A stretch of DNA of 64,000 bases, from positions 1 through 64,000 of the forward strand of contig URKJ01000018.1 in the NCBI GenBank assembly GCA_900548385.1, in the 5' to 3' direction. This stretch comes from an uncultured bacterium (GTDB lineage: Bacteria > Verrucomicrobiota > Lentisphaeria > Victivallales > UBA1829). The notes under the pieces were generated by a model. It was not told where the DNA came from. It did not search any database and saw only the letters and a list, made by a program, of their open reading frames with translations. Below, in pieces: positions 8,201 to 16,374 of this stretch (its first letter is position 1; each line of letters begins with the position of its first letter). A program made the position numbers and the translations under genes.

Positions 8201-10544
8201 CAAACGCCGGCGCTCCTGGCGCTATTTCACCGCCCCGTTCGCCGAGATCATGGAGGATTCCTGGATGCGCGTCAATCCATGGTACTACCGTCTCCGCGCG
8301 CTCACCACTTACCCGTGGGGAGAACGTTACGGACACGGCGGACTCAAACCCGAAGACAATATTTTCAGTGCGCTTTACCGGAATGAATCCCAGCCGCTGT
8401 ATCTCACCATTGCCGGGGAAGAAGGCGACCTGTTCACGCAGGATCACAATTATTACGGCGGGGAACTCCTGAAACGCCGTATCGCCGCGGTCAACGATAC
8501 GCTCACCGATCAGACAATCAACGGCACGGTTGCGCTGAACGTCAACGGAAAAACCGTGCAGACTCTCCCGGTCAAAGGTACTGCCGGACAGGGAACGACT
8601 GTCTTTTTTCCCTTTGAGTTCCGTCTGCCGGAGGTCAGCCGCAAGACTCCGGCGGAGTTGCTCCTCAATGCCAACGGACGGACCGAACGCCGGAATCTGA
8701 CGCTGTTCCCGAAACATCGGAAACCGGAATTCAACGGCACGCAGAAAATCGGTATTGCCTCCGTCAAACCGGAAAAACTGACGGAGAAAGCGGGAATTCG
8801 CGGCATTCCCGTCGCGCTCGAAAAAGGAGTTCCCGCCGGAATTGACGTGCTGATTATCGAACGGGACGCCCTTACGCCGTCCGTCAACCGGGATTCTCTT
8901 GCCCGTTTTCTGAACAACGGCGGACGCATTCTGATTTTTGAACAGACCGACTCTTCGCTCTACTCGCACCGGGCGGAGGAACGCCGTCTGGAACACGGAT
9001 TCATCACCGACCGGACTCATCCGGCTGTCACGGGGCTTGACGACCGCGATCTCTGCAACTGGCGGGGACGCGCGGAAAGCGTCCCGAATGAAAAACGTCC
9101 ATCAGATGCTTTCCGCCACAATCAGGCGGCGGCGCTTGAAACGCCGCATCTGACGAACCGGAATCTGATCGCCGGTTATGTTCTCGCAACACCGTCATAC
9201 GGATCGTTCCTGCCCGTCGTGACCGGAGGGTTCGACCGGACGGATGCTCTGATCCTTGACGCCCGGAGCGGAAAAGGGCGCATTCTGTTCTGTCAGGCGG
9301 ACGTCAGTTCCCGGTACGGCATCGACCCTGCGGCGACGATTCTTGCAGACAATCTGTTCCGCACGATTCTTGCGCCCGCCGAACCGCAGCTCAACGGCGT
9401 CCGGTACAGCGGAAATGAAGCTGGAAAAACATTTCTGAACCGTCTTGGCATCGGCATTGACAATTCGTCTCCGGTCGGAGTGCTCGGCGCCGGGGGCGAT
9501 CCCCGCACACTGGCGGAATGCAAAACCATCGTCCTGCTGCCGTCGTCGGAGTTCCTGCCGGACGGAACAACGGTAAAACGAACCCATTTGCGGACCGTTT
9601 CCCAACCGCAGTACTGGAACACGAATTATTATCAGTTTGAGTTTCTGAAAGGCGAACTGCCGGGAACGGATTTCCCCGCATCCGCCGGGCCGTTCTTCCG
9701 CGGACTTTCCGCTTCGGATTTCTATCTGTTTGAAAATCCCATGCTAAAAATATGGGATTTCAAACCCGGAACAGCCGGGAAGCGGAGCCGTTTCGGAACG
9801 GCGGCGGAACTGGTCGGCGGCGGGAAAACCTATCTGTTCTGCGCCATGGATCCCTCCCTCGTGAAATACGGGGAGGAACGGGAAAAAATCTACCGGATCT
9901 GGTCGGTTCTGTTCCACAATCTCGGAATCCGCAACGCGCACGGAATTTCGTTCCGCACACCGGACAATGACCTGACAAACGGGGCATGGACCTTTCTGAC
10001 CGATCCGGACGGAAAAGGCGAGGAACACGGGTTCGCCCGCGGAGAATTCGGCGGACGCATTCCGCGCCCGATCCGCACAGGCGCAGTCTGGGAGGATCAG
10101 GGAGTCACCGAACCGAATCCGCATCTCCCGAATCCGCCGGATTCCGGTTATGACGGTTACGGGTGGTATTTCACCACACTGAACCTGAATAAAGTCCCGG
10201 AAAAAACGGTTTATTTCCACATCAACGGAGTCCGCGACATCTCCACGTTCAACCGGACCGAACACAAAACCGATCTGTATATCAACGGAAAAAAAATGCC
10301 CGCTCCGACCGGGATTTACAACGCCTATCACGGCGGGCGCGGCGCGCGGCTGTGGACTCTCGACGCCTCCGTTCTGAAACCGGGAAAAAACCGGATTGCG
10401 GTCCGGATTTACAACTCAATCGGAGCCGGCGGAATCCACAAAAACCCGGTCCGGTTTGAATTCCGGGGCAAAAATACGGATCTGCTGTTTCCGTACGAGT
10501 TCCGGGAATCGAAATACACCAACTATTTCTTCTGGTGCTGGTGA
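5220..10544 (+). CDS. Giant secreted GH2-like multidomain protein
   Basis: 1774 aa, with signal peptide MKNLLLTASLLFGAVLSG and GGAG before the ATG. Domains in order: a beta-sandwich shared with the preceding gene (about 20-170); a CBM9-like carbohydrate-binding domain (about 180-390, with WTNDSVELFLANG); a GH2-type sugar-binding jelly roll (about 430-600); an Ig-like linker; a GH2-like TIM barrel (about 710-1030); a region resembling a beta-galactosidase trimerisation or GATase-like fold (about 1190-1400, NNGGRILIFEQTD); and a second jelly roll near the C-terminus. The barrel keeps NHPSVIGY at residue 790 but lacks the usual Asn-Glu acid/base, having SDAYG instead; Glu900 in HIFEAGA could be the nucleophile. 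Glycoside hydrolase fold is likely; activity and substrate are uncertain. Confidence 0.8.
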   Translation: MKNLLLTASLLFGAVLSGIEIAPGTRWTLYPASNTALTEQNGTIRITLGKMPEKSSYASIYTRFSKPLNCSDFRNVEVTLKSSQKIKLMCHLGTKAGPLTAAWDRVNIGPEETTVVFDRAAFKGKEAQKGDPAAITGITLGFGLWMYDTAKETAEIEITKIRITQPADSFLIPRPTAGVAIDGAYRTDWGFENNLYFWTPPEYLHLTDGHAVGSKLKTPERLSGKFSFMYDENHLYLLGIIADATPGQGKPGTAEPWTNDSVELFLANGVTSRDLEKRTPLKGNGIQIIFDCSANGKPTLYKNGKKMFDGAISAKVQKENVMVNGNPVSGYVLEAAIPLSLLPVRPEKGSLLAYCINLNDQSGAALRSSPRNETPNSSLFQFGKAYFEFQGGEKKAEYKFGPPAANPHWPEEFHADGKRLWDDSLLERRNVSSTAKRLYLNGFWAVQGTKEITQSPDPEHWFYVPVPMTIGWATPVYALRNGKLYETHANGTNITDNGKNSCFWYERLFSIPADWKGKDTRITLEYATKEALVFLNGKFAGIVDPVMRTLNVSPFLLPGKINRVDIQVIGKMEPGIGVTNGKTGLTGDVYLETSARRPVLSDIWIRKADGIDRTFRFQIKTESLGKGSLNIRLDSPDGKRLYSGTKPIAPNRETVFEGRCPEAPAWSTESPKLCKLTVRAANADGTVVEERILPVGFRRFESKNAHFQLNGKIIRLRVADHSTPSRVFAPGWLEQMKKRGYNSIYLHSSDIAWHDPLYELLDRKGFLIIAPIDRTLSDSKTIEAVRLVRNHPSVIGYISDAYGQLDGNGFIHNPFATDDSYMPSGANAKKIEAFMERRDALFKKADPERGYIAQATGNWKDYMRMTHHYPANGLNLLDRMMYHHPWSRRANPKLPLHIFEAGAINLYTMDTTHPEHFWSVGTKRLPAKRLLTFEAAARYLGDEAFENRLEWDRMLFQAKLRDYRLNGVDAYCLWINSDIGGKILNTETAGGVSDKRRRSWRYFTAPFAEIMEDSWMRVNPWYYRLRALTTYPWGERYGHGGLKPEDNIFSALYRNESQPLYLTIAGEEGDLFTQDHNYYGGELLKRRIAAVNDTLTDQTINGTVALNVNGKTVQTLPVKGTAGQGTTVFFPFEFRLPEVSRKTPAELLLNANGRTERRNLTLFPKHRKPEFNGTQKIGIASVKPEKLTEKAGIRGIPVALEKGVPAGIDVLIIERDALTPSVNRDSLARFLNNGGRILIFEQTDSSLYSHRAEERRLEHGFITDRTHPAVTGLDDRDLCNWRGRAESVPNEKRPSDAFRHNQAAALETPHLTNRNLIAGYVLATPSYGSFLPVVTGGFDRTDALILDARSGKGRILFCQADVSSRYGIDPAATILADNLFRTILAPAEPQLNGVRYSGNEAGKTFLNRLGIGIDNSSPVGVLGAGGDPRTLAECKTIVLLPSSEFLPDGTTVKRTHLRTVSQPQYWNTNYYQFEFLKGELPGTDFPASAGPFFRGLSASDFYLFENPMLKIWDFKPGTAGKRSRFGTAAELVGGGKTYLFCAMDPSLVKYGEEREKIYRIWSVLFHNLGIRNAHGISFRTPDNDLTNGAWTFLTDPDGKGEEHGFARGEFGGRIPRPIRTGAVWEDQGVTEPNPHLPNPPDSGYDGYGWYFTTLNLNKVPEKTVYFHINGVRDISTFNRTEHKTDLYINGKKMPAPTGIYNAYHGGRGARLWTLDASVLKPGKNRIAVRIYNSIGAGGIHKNPVRFEFRGKNTDLLFPYEFRESKYTNYFFWCW

Positions 10545-10553
10545 TATACTCTC

Positions 10554-10584
10554 TGCACACGGCTCCGTTTTTCAGCCGTGTGCA
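10554..10584 (+). terminator. Stem-loop after the giant glycosidase gene
   Basis: An 11-bp perfect stem (TGCACACGGCT pairing with AGCCGTGTGCA) with a 9-nt T-rich loop lies 10 bp past the stop. No T-run follows, so it may act as a 3' mRNA-stabilising hairpin or a weak terminator. From 10585 to 10716 I see nothing else. Confidence 0.55.
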
Positions 10585-10716
10585 ATCCGCTCCAACCCGT
10601 ATCAATCAGGAAAACAGCGGATGAAATCCATTTTTTCCGTTTTTCTTCCCGGAAATCCCCCTGTGTGCATCTTGAATTTACCGTAAAAGAAAGTACAGTA
10701 ACGGAAAATATTCACC

Positions 10717-11622
10717 ATGCTAAGGATTATTCAGATGGACGACACTCTTTATTGCTTCAGTTTCAACGATCTTTCCGAAAACGGCGAAACCGTGCCGGAG
10801 CTGCTGACGGCACTCGGCTATGAGTTCAGCTCCTGGCGCGACGCCGAAACCGGAAAACTCGCGCACACTCTTTATTTCAAAACCCGCGATGAAGCGGAAA
10901 CCGCGCAATCCCGGTTCAAAGAACTGGACAGGACTTTCCGCGAATTGGACATATCCATCTGCAACTTCGCCGTTTCCGAACTCCGGAAAGAAGACTGGGC
11001 GGAATCGTGGAAGATCCATTTCAAACCGATCGAAATCTCCGCGACACTTGCAATCACACCGTCATGGATCAATTTTCAGGCAAAACCCGGACAGCATGTG
11101 ATTGTGCTGGATCCCGGCATGAGCTTCGGAACCGGACAGCACGCCACCACGAAATTCTGTCTCACGCAGCTCGACCGCTTCGCCGCGGATCATAACGTCT
11201 CACAGCTCTCCATGCTTGATGCCGGATGCGGATCGGGCATCCTCGCCATCGCCGCCGAAAAACTCGGCTACGGGGATATTCACGCTTTCGACATTGATCC
11301 CGAAGCGGCGCGCATTGCCAACGAAAACGCCGACGCCAACGGCTGTTCCCGCATTCATTTTTCCGCCGCCTCGCTGATTGAATTCAATTCCCGCGGCGTC
11401 CGGTTTGACATCATTGCGGCAAATATCCTCTCCTCCGCCCTGCTCGCTGGAAAAGACAAGCTGCTCTCCCTGCTGAAGCCGGGCGGATGTCTGATCATGG
11501 CGGGAATTCTGGACAGGGAATATGAAACCGTCAAAACAGCGTTTGAAGCCGCCGGATGCACGCAGTTCGCATCCACCGAGGAAAACCAGTGGCGCGGAGG
11601 GGCGTTTGTCCGTCAGAAATGA
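10717..11622 (+). CDS. prmA: Ribosomal protein L11 methyltransferase
   Basis: 301-aa cytoplasmic SAM-dependent methyltransferase predicted to trimethylate ribosomal protein L11. Diagnostic motifs are DPGMSFGTGQHATTKFCL, the SAM-binding loop DAGCGSGILAIAAEKLG, and the catalytic-side IIAANILSSALL. The length is typical of PrmA. A second in-frame ATG at 10735 (MDDTLYCFSF) has TAAGGA about 9 nt upstream, a better ribosome binding site than that of 10717, so the protein may be 295 aa. The stop overlaps the next start (ATGA), implying translational coupling with the amidohydrolase. Confidence 0.9.
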   Translation: MLRIIQMDDTLYCFSFNDLSENGETVPELLTALGYEFSSWRDAETGKLAHTLYFKTRDEAETAQSRFKELDRTFRELDISICNFAVSELRKEDWAESWKIHFKPIEISATLAITPSWINFQAKPGQHVIVLDPGMSFGTGQHATTKFCLTQLDRFAADHNVSQLSMLDAGCGSGILAIAAEKLGYGDIHAFDIDPEAARIANENADANGCSRIHFSAASLIEFNSRGVRFDIIAANILSSALLAGKDKLLSLLKPGGCLIMAGILDREYETVKTAFEAAGCTQFASTEENQWRGGAFVRQK

Positions 11623-12473
11623 AAATCATCGACGCCCATCTCCATTTTTCCAAATGCGACAGTTTTGACGAATCCGCACTTGCCGCAGGACACCGCAACG
11701 AAACCGACAGCCTGAAAGCCGCATTCGACGAATGCGGTATCGTTCTTGGCATCGCAATGGGGGAAATGGGCGGGGAACGGATCGACGGCGTCGCGACTCC
11801 GCGTCTGCCGAACCGGGAACAGCCGCCTTTTCTTGTACATTGCGCCGGACTCGAAAGCTGCGAACTTTCCACAAAAACGATGGACCGCTCATTGGAGCTG
11901 TTCGATGCGGAATTCCGCAAACCGGAATGCGTCGGACTCAAGCTGTATCCTGGCTATAATCCGGTCCCGCTGAACGATCCGCTGCACGATCCGTATTTTG
12001 AACTGGCGAAACGCCACGATCTGCCGGTCGTCATCCACACCGGGGAACTGGCGGGAACACGCGGACTGCTCAAATACTCGCACCCGCTGAATGTGGACGA
12101 ACTGGCAGTCAAACATCCGGACGTGCGCTTCGTTATGGCACACTACGGAAATCCGTGGATCGTGGACGCAACGGCGGTCGCTCAAAAGAATCCGAACGTC
12201 TGTCTGGACCTCTCCGGGCTTGCGGAAGGCTGTTTCACGACAGAAGAGTTCCTGAACAGATTTCACGGCCACATGGAATTCATCAGACACTGGCTCATAT
12301 ACCTGAACAACTTCGAAAAAGTAATGTACGGTTCCGACTGGCCGCTGATCAATATTCCGTGTTATGTCGGAGTAATCCGCTCCCTGATCCCGGAAGAATA
12401 CCGGGAACAGGTCTTTTTCCGCAACGCCTGCCGGATTTTCCCGAAAGCCGGAGAACGTTTCCGGAACCTGTGA
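11619..12473 (+). CDS. Amidohydrolase family 2 metal-dependent hydrolase
   Basis: 284-aa TIM-barrel hydrolase. Metal-ligand motifs are in family order: DAHLHF at the N-terminus, VIHTGE mid-protein, FVMAHYGNPW, and VMYGSDWP near the C-terminus. No signal peptide, so cytoplasmic. The start at 11619 is used because it overlaps the prmA stop by 4 bp and puts DAHLHF at the very N-terminus; the reading frame is open further upstream inside prmA but that would add an unrelated extension. Substrate unknown; relatives include decarboxylases and lactonases. The 3' end is 13 bp from the convergent rhamnosidase-like gene. Confidence 0.8.
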   Translation: MKIIDAHLHFSKCDSFDESALAAGHRNETDSLKAAFDECGIVLGIAMGEMGGERIDGVATPRLPNREQPPFLVHCAGLESCELSTKTMDRSLELFDAEFRKPECVGLKLYPGYNPVPLNDPLHDPYFELAKRHDLPVVIHTGELAGTRGLLKYSHPLNVDELAVKHPDVRFVMAHYGNPWIVDATAVAQKNPNVCLDLSGLAEGCFTTEEFLNRFHGHMEFIRHWLIYLNNFEKVMYGSDWPLINIPCYVGVIRSLIPEEYREQVFFRNACRIFPKAGERFRNL

Positions 12474-12486
12474 TCCGGAACCTCTC

Positions 12487-14064
12487 TCAGACGAGTTCCA
12501 CGCCCGACGGAGCCGCAATGTCCAGTTTGCCGGACTTGTCGGCTTCGATCCGGATCACCCCGTGCGGAGTCGGAAAGGTTCCGCGGACGAAATCAAGTCC
12601 GGCGAGTTCCGGCCTGACACTCAATTTCCGGCATCCGGGAGCAAGAATGCGGACGCCCAGCACCCGCTCGCTCAGGAACGGAGCGGGACCGCACGCCCAC
12701 CCGTGACAAAGGCTGTGCCGCAGGCCCTTATAGCAGTAATCACCGAAATCCGCATGCAGATCGTCTTTTCCCGGAACCGGAAGTTCGGAAACCGGAGACG
12801 CATTGCGGACCCAGTCCAGATTGAAATCCTCCCAGAAAGTCGTCGCTCCGTAATCCAGCATCGCTCCCCAGTAACGGCGGATCAGTTCCAAGGCATTCCG
12901 TACCGGCTGCGCTCTCAGCATGTAATACCCGTAAAACGTGCTGACGCCGCGGAACGGATCCCGCAGCACCACATCCGAGCGGTCCGCAAGCCCGGAAACC
13001 GTCTGAATCGCCGCGGCAGCCTTGCTGTCCCCGCAATCCGGCACACAGGCGGCCATCCGCGCAACAGTCTTCCGTACCTCCGAGGTATCGAAATCAAGGA
13101 TCCTGCCGAGTTCAATACCGCAGTTCAGTGTCCAGAACAGCAATCCCTGCAAACCGGCATGCAAAGCGGCGGCGTTGTCATTGGTCGGCCAGTCGAGAAA
13201 ACGGTACGGCGGAACCTGCTCCTTTCCGTTCTCATCCGTATAAGAGCAGAGAATCGGCAGAAGAGCCGTCAGATAGTCGCGCTGTTCCCGCAGCCAGTCA
13301 AGATCGCCGCTGTGCAGATAATAATCGTACAATGTAATCACCCACCAGAACGAATAGGAGGTGATGCCGTTCATCATCTTCGGAAGCGCGGTACGGTCAC
13401 GCAGAAAATCCAGCGACTTCGGGATCAATGCCGTCTCACGGAAAACGGCAAGAATACCGCGGACCTCCGGATTGAGATCCCCCATCCAGACCAGACGGTC
13501 CCGTTTCACGCCGTCGTAAATATAATCCTGCATATTCAGATGCAGCGTGTATGCGGCGGTTTTCCAGATACGGTTCAACCGCTCATCGGAAGACTCGAAC
13601 GATCCGGCGTATTCCAGATCAAGAAACTGCGCAACGGCAATCACATTCAGCAGAACCAGCGGTTCATGGACAGCGTCGATACGCACGAAACGAAACGCGG
13701 TATTTCCATATTCCAGCATACCGCCGGTCGGAAGCTCCAGAACGGCGTCGTGAATCGCATGGTCCTGATCGGGCGTTCCCATCGCCTCGCTCGCGGATTC
13801 ACCGAACCGGAGACGGATGCGCGCTCCACGCCCGGAACTGTTGACCAGACGGATCCCGCCATGCAGTTCGATCCCGAAATCCAACAGAATTCCGCCGCCT
13901 TCCCTGATTTCCGGACGGACCGTTTCCGAGCCATATTCCGGCTGCAATTCCATTCTCCCGACAAACGCCCCGGCATTCCGGCAGCCGGATTCCCAAAGAA
14001 CACGTTTCACCGGGACGTATTCCCGGACCCGCTCATCTCTCACCGCTCCGTCATAAAAACTCAT
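12487..14064 (-). CDS. Alpha-L-rhamnosidase-like six-hairpin glycosidase
   Basis: 525 aa. The middle carries DYIYDGVKRDRLVWMGDLNP, typical of the catalytic (alpha/alpha)6 barrel of GH78 rhamnosidases, preceded by a short beta-sandwich (GILLDFGIELHGGIRLV) and followed by a C-terminal beta-domain (VLGVRILAPGCRKLSVRP). It is much shorter than typical GH78 enzymes of about 900 aa, lacking the N-terminal accessory modules. There is no signal peptide, so it probably acts on imported oligosaccharides. GGAG lies upstream of the ATG. It is divergent from the AraC-type gene, which is the likely regulator. Rhamnose specificity is family inference. Confidence 0.75.
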   Translation of the reverse strand: MSFYDGAVRDERVREYVPVKRVLWESGCRNAGAFVGRMELQPEYGSETVRPEIREGGGILLDFGIELHGGIRLVNSSGRGARIRLRFGESASEAMGTPDQDHAIHDAVLELPTGGMLEYGNTAFRFVRIDAVHEPLVLLNVIAVAQFLDLEYAGSFESSDERLNRIWKTAAYTLHLNMQDYIYDGVKRDRLVWMGDLNPEVRGILAVFRETALIPKSLDFLRDRTALPKMMNGITSYSFWWVITLYDYYLHSGDLDWLREQRDYLTALLPILCSYTDENGKEQVPPYRFLDWPTNDNAAALHAGLQGLLFWTLNCGIELGRILDFDTSEVRKTVARMAACVPDCGDSKAAAAIQTVSGLADRSDVVLRDPFRGVSTFYGYYMLRAQPVRNALELIRRYWGAMLDYGATTFWEDFNLDWVRNASPVSELPVPGKDDLHADFGDYCYKGLRHSLCHGWACGPAPFLSERVLGVRILAPGCRKLSVRPELAGLDFVRGTFPTPHGVIRIEADKSGKLDIAAPSGVELV

Positions 14065-14125
14065 GACTCAAATCTCCGTATTGACTGTTCAGAAACTTAC
14101 TTTATCTTCTTTTTTGCAGAAAACC

Positions 14126-14154
14126 TTGATTTTCCGCTTATAAAACAGTATATT
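14126..14154 (+). promoter_or_regulatory. Promoter of the AraC-type gene
   Basis: TTGATT at 14126-14131 and TATATT at 14149-14154 with 17-bp spacing, 27 bp upstream of the AraC-family start. It lies in the 116-bp divergent region shared with the glycosidase gene. Confidence 0.6.
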
Positions 14155-14180
14155 TCGCTAAAAACAGGAAAACCCGGATC

Positions 14181-15044
14181 ATGCACGATAAACCGCACCC
14201 CGTATTAAACCGGAATCTGACCGGAAGCAGTTCGCTCGGACTGCGCCTGCTGGATTACCATTCCAGAGAATCGGATATTATGCACAGTCATGACTTCCAC
14301 GAACTGGTGCTCGTTCTGCGCGGCGCGGGTCTGCACCTTACGGAACATGGAGAATATCCGATCTATCCCGGAGACGTTTTCGTCATTCCGCCGCGCCGGG
14401 TTCACGGTTACCGGAATCTGAAAAAACTCCGCATCGCCAACTTTCTCTATTATCCGAAACAGCTGCGGCGGGAATTCGGCGAATTGAAACGCCTGCACGG
14501 AAGCAGACGGCTTTCCGGCGAATCCGGAGAACTGCTGACTCTGAATCAGGAATTGTTTCTGAAAGCGCAGGAACTGACTCTGCAAATGGAACAGGAACGC
14601 CGCAAGGCTCCTCCCGGATGGGAGTTCCTGTTCCGGCTGCTGTTCTTCCAACTGCTGACGCTGATCTGCCGCGCCTCCTCCGCCCATACGGAAACCCCGC
14701 CTACCGAACACTCAATCCGGGTCTGCCGGATCATCCGCTTCTGTGAAAAAAACTTCGGACGCAGGATCACCCTTGCCGAACTGGCGGAAGAAGGAGCCTG
14801 TTCCATCGCCACCCTGACCCGTATTTTCCGGGAGCAGATGGACACAAGCCCCGTCGCCTACTTGAACCGTCTGAGACTGGAACACGCTGCGGAACTGCTG
14901 CGGACGACAGGCTGGCCGGTCTCCGAAATCGCCGCCCGCTGCGGTTTTCCCGACAGTAATTATTTCACCCGTATCTTCCGTCTTTCATTTGCCCAGTCTC
15001 CCCGCACCTACCGGAACCAAAACACCATTCGCGCGGGCACATAA
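14181..15044 (+). CDS. AraC-family transcriptional regulator
   Basis: 287 aa. The N-terminal half is a cupin-like sensor (MHSHDFHELVLVLRGAG, then YPGDVFVIPPRRVHGY). The C-terminal roughly 100 residues hold two helix-turn-helix motifs of the AraC/XylS type: ITLAELAEEGACSIATLTRI and WPVSEIAARCGFPDSNYFTR, followed by SPRTYR. It probably senses a sugar and activates the divergent rhamnosidase-like gene. AraC proteins with cupin domains commonly control glycan catabolism. Ligand unknown. Confidence 0.88.
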   Translation: MHDKPHPVLNRNLTGSSSLGLRLLDYHSRESDIMHSHDFHELVLVLRGAGLHLTEHGEYPIYPGDVFVIPPRRVHGYRNLKKLRIANFLYYPKQLRREFGELKRLHGSRRLSGESGELLTLNQELFLKAQELTLQMEQERRKAPPGWEFLFRLLFFQLLTLICRASSAHTETPPTEHSIRVCRIIRFCEKNFGRRITLAELAEEGACSIATLTRIFREQMDTSPVAYLNRLRLEHAAELLRTTGWPVSEIAARCGFPDSNYFTRIFRLSFAQSPRTYRNQNTIRAGT

Positions 15045-15165
15045 CTGCAGGTTTTCAGGAATAGTTTGCCAATTTTATTTGAATGTTTCCTGTTTTCATG
15101 ATAGATTATAGTGATTACACTTGCCAACAACACAAACATATTGTAAAGAAGGAGTCATTTTCAGA

Positions 15166-16365
15166 ATGAGCAAGATTCGCGCTGAACACATTTTCACCTC
15201 GGAATCCGTTTCCGAAGGACATCCCGATAAAGTTTCCGACCAGATTTCCGATGCGATTCTCGACGCCTGCCTCGCACAGGATCCCGAAAGCCGCGTCGCA
15301 TGTGAAACGCTCTGCACAACCGACCTCGTTGTCGTTTCCGGAGAGATCACCACGAAAGCAAAAGTCGATTGGGAATCCATCGTCCGCGAAGTCGTCGCCG
15401 ACATCGGTTATACATCCGCCGACGTCGGATTCTCCGCCTCTTCCTGCAAAGTTTTCCTCTGCATTCACTCCCAGTCCCCCGATATTTCGCAGGGCGTGAC
15501 CGAAGGCGAGGGACTCTTCAAGGAACAGGGCGCAGGCGATCAGGGCATGATGTTCGGATATGCCAGCAATGAAACGAAAGAACTCATGCCGGCAACCATT
15601 CTTTATTCCCACCGCATCGTGGAAGAGCTCGCACGCCTCCGCAAAGCGGAACCGGAAAAATACGGCTATCTCCGCCCCGACTCCAAGAGTCAGGTCTCAA
15701 TGAAGTACAAAAACGGAAAACCGGTCGCCGTCACCACGGTCGTCGTCTCGCATCAGCACTCCGACGATATGGACATCAAGGAATTTGAACAGGTCGTCAA
15801 AGACGTCGTCAAAAAAGTGATCCCTGCGGAATTCCTCAACGACAGCATCGAATACTTTGTCAACCCGACCGGGCGTTTCGTCGTCGGCGGACCGAACGGC
15901 GACACCGGGCTGACCGGACGCAAGATCATCGTCGACACCTACGGCGGCGTCGGCTCCCACGGCGGCGGCGCATTCTCCGGAAAGGACCCCTCCAAAGTCG
16001 ACCGTTCCGCTGCGTACATGTGCCGCTACATCGCCAAAAACATCGTTGCCGCCGGACTCGCCGACAAATGCGAAATTCAGGTTGCATATGCCATCGGCGT
16101 GGCAAAACCGCTCTCCGTCAATGTGGACACTTACGGAACCGGAAAGATCGGTAACGACGCGGATCTGGAAAAAATCGTCAGCAAAGTCTTCGATCTCCGT
16201 CCCGCGGCAATCCTCGCGAAACTGGATCTCAAGCATCCTGCGGAAAACGGCTGGGCATACCGCCAGACCGCCGCATACGGCCATTTCGGACGCAACGGTT
16301 TCCCGTGGGAAAAAACCGACATGGTTGACGCTCTGAAAGCCGCTGCTGCGGATTACCTCAAGTAA
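15166..16365 (+). CDS. metK: S-adenosylmethionine synthetase
   Basis: 399-aa cytoplasmic enzyme making SAM from ATP and methionine. Signatures: TSESVSEGHPDKVSDQISDA near the N-terminus, GAGDQGMMFGYA mid-protein, and GGGAFSGKDPSKVDRSAAY in the C-terminal third, all intact. The start at 15166 has AAAGAAGGAG upstream; the frame is open to 15121 but that region holds the ribosome binding site. It heads a run with adenosine kinase and ahcY, which recycles the SAH produced by methyltransferases. The 121-bp upstream region is too short for a SAM-I riboswitch and shows no such fold. Confidence 0.97.
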   Translation: MSKIRAEHIFTSESVSEGHPDKVSDQISDAILDACLAQDPESRVACETLCTTDLVVVSGEITTKAKVDWESIVREVVADIGYTSADVGFSASSCKVFLCIHSQSPDISQGVTEGEGLFKEQGAGDQGMMFGYASNETKELMPATILYSHRIVEELARLRKAEPEKYGYLRPDSKSQVSMKYKNGKPVAVTTVVVSHQHSDDMDIKEFEQVVKDVVKKVIPAEFLNDSIEYFVNPTGRFVVGGPNGDTGLTGRKIIVDTYGGVGSHGGGAFSGKDPSKVDRSAAYMCRYIAKNIVAAGLADKCEIQVAYAIGVAKPLSVNVDTYGTGKIGNDADLEKIVSKVFDLRPAAILAKLDLKHPAENGWAYRQTAAYGHFGRNGFPWEKTDMVDALKAAAADYLK

Positions 16366-16374
16366 GCTGTACAA

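Noticed and set aside
7461..9020. 519-codon minus-strand frame
   Set aside because: Antisense to the giant GH2-like protein; no start signal or domain.
12562..14208. 548-codon plus-strand frame
   Set aside because: Antisense to the rhamnosidase-like gene, which has strong GH78 motifs and a ribosome binding site.
15045..15165. SAM riboswitch upstream of metK
   Set aside because: The region is only 121 bp and shows no multi-helix core, and the few hairpins are weak.
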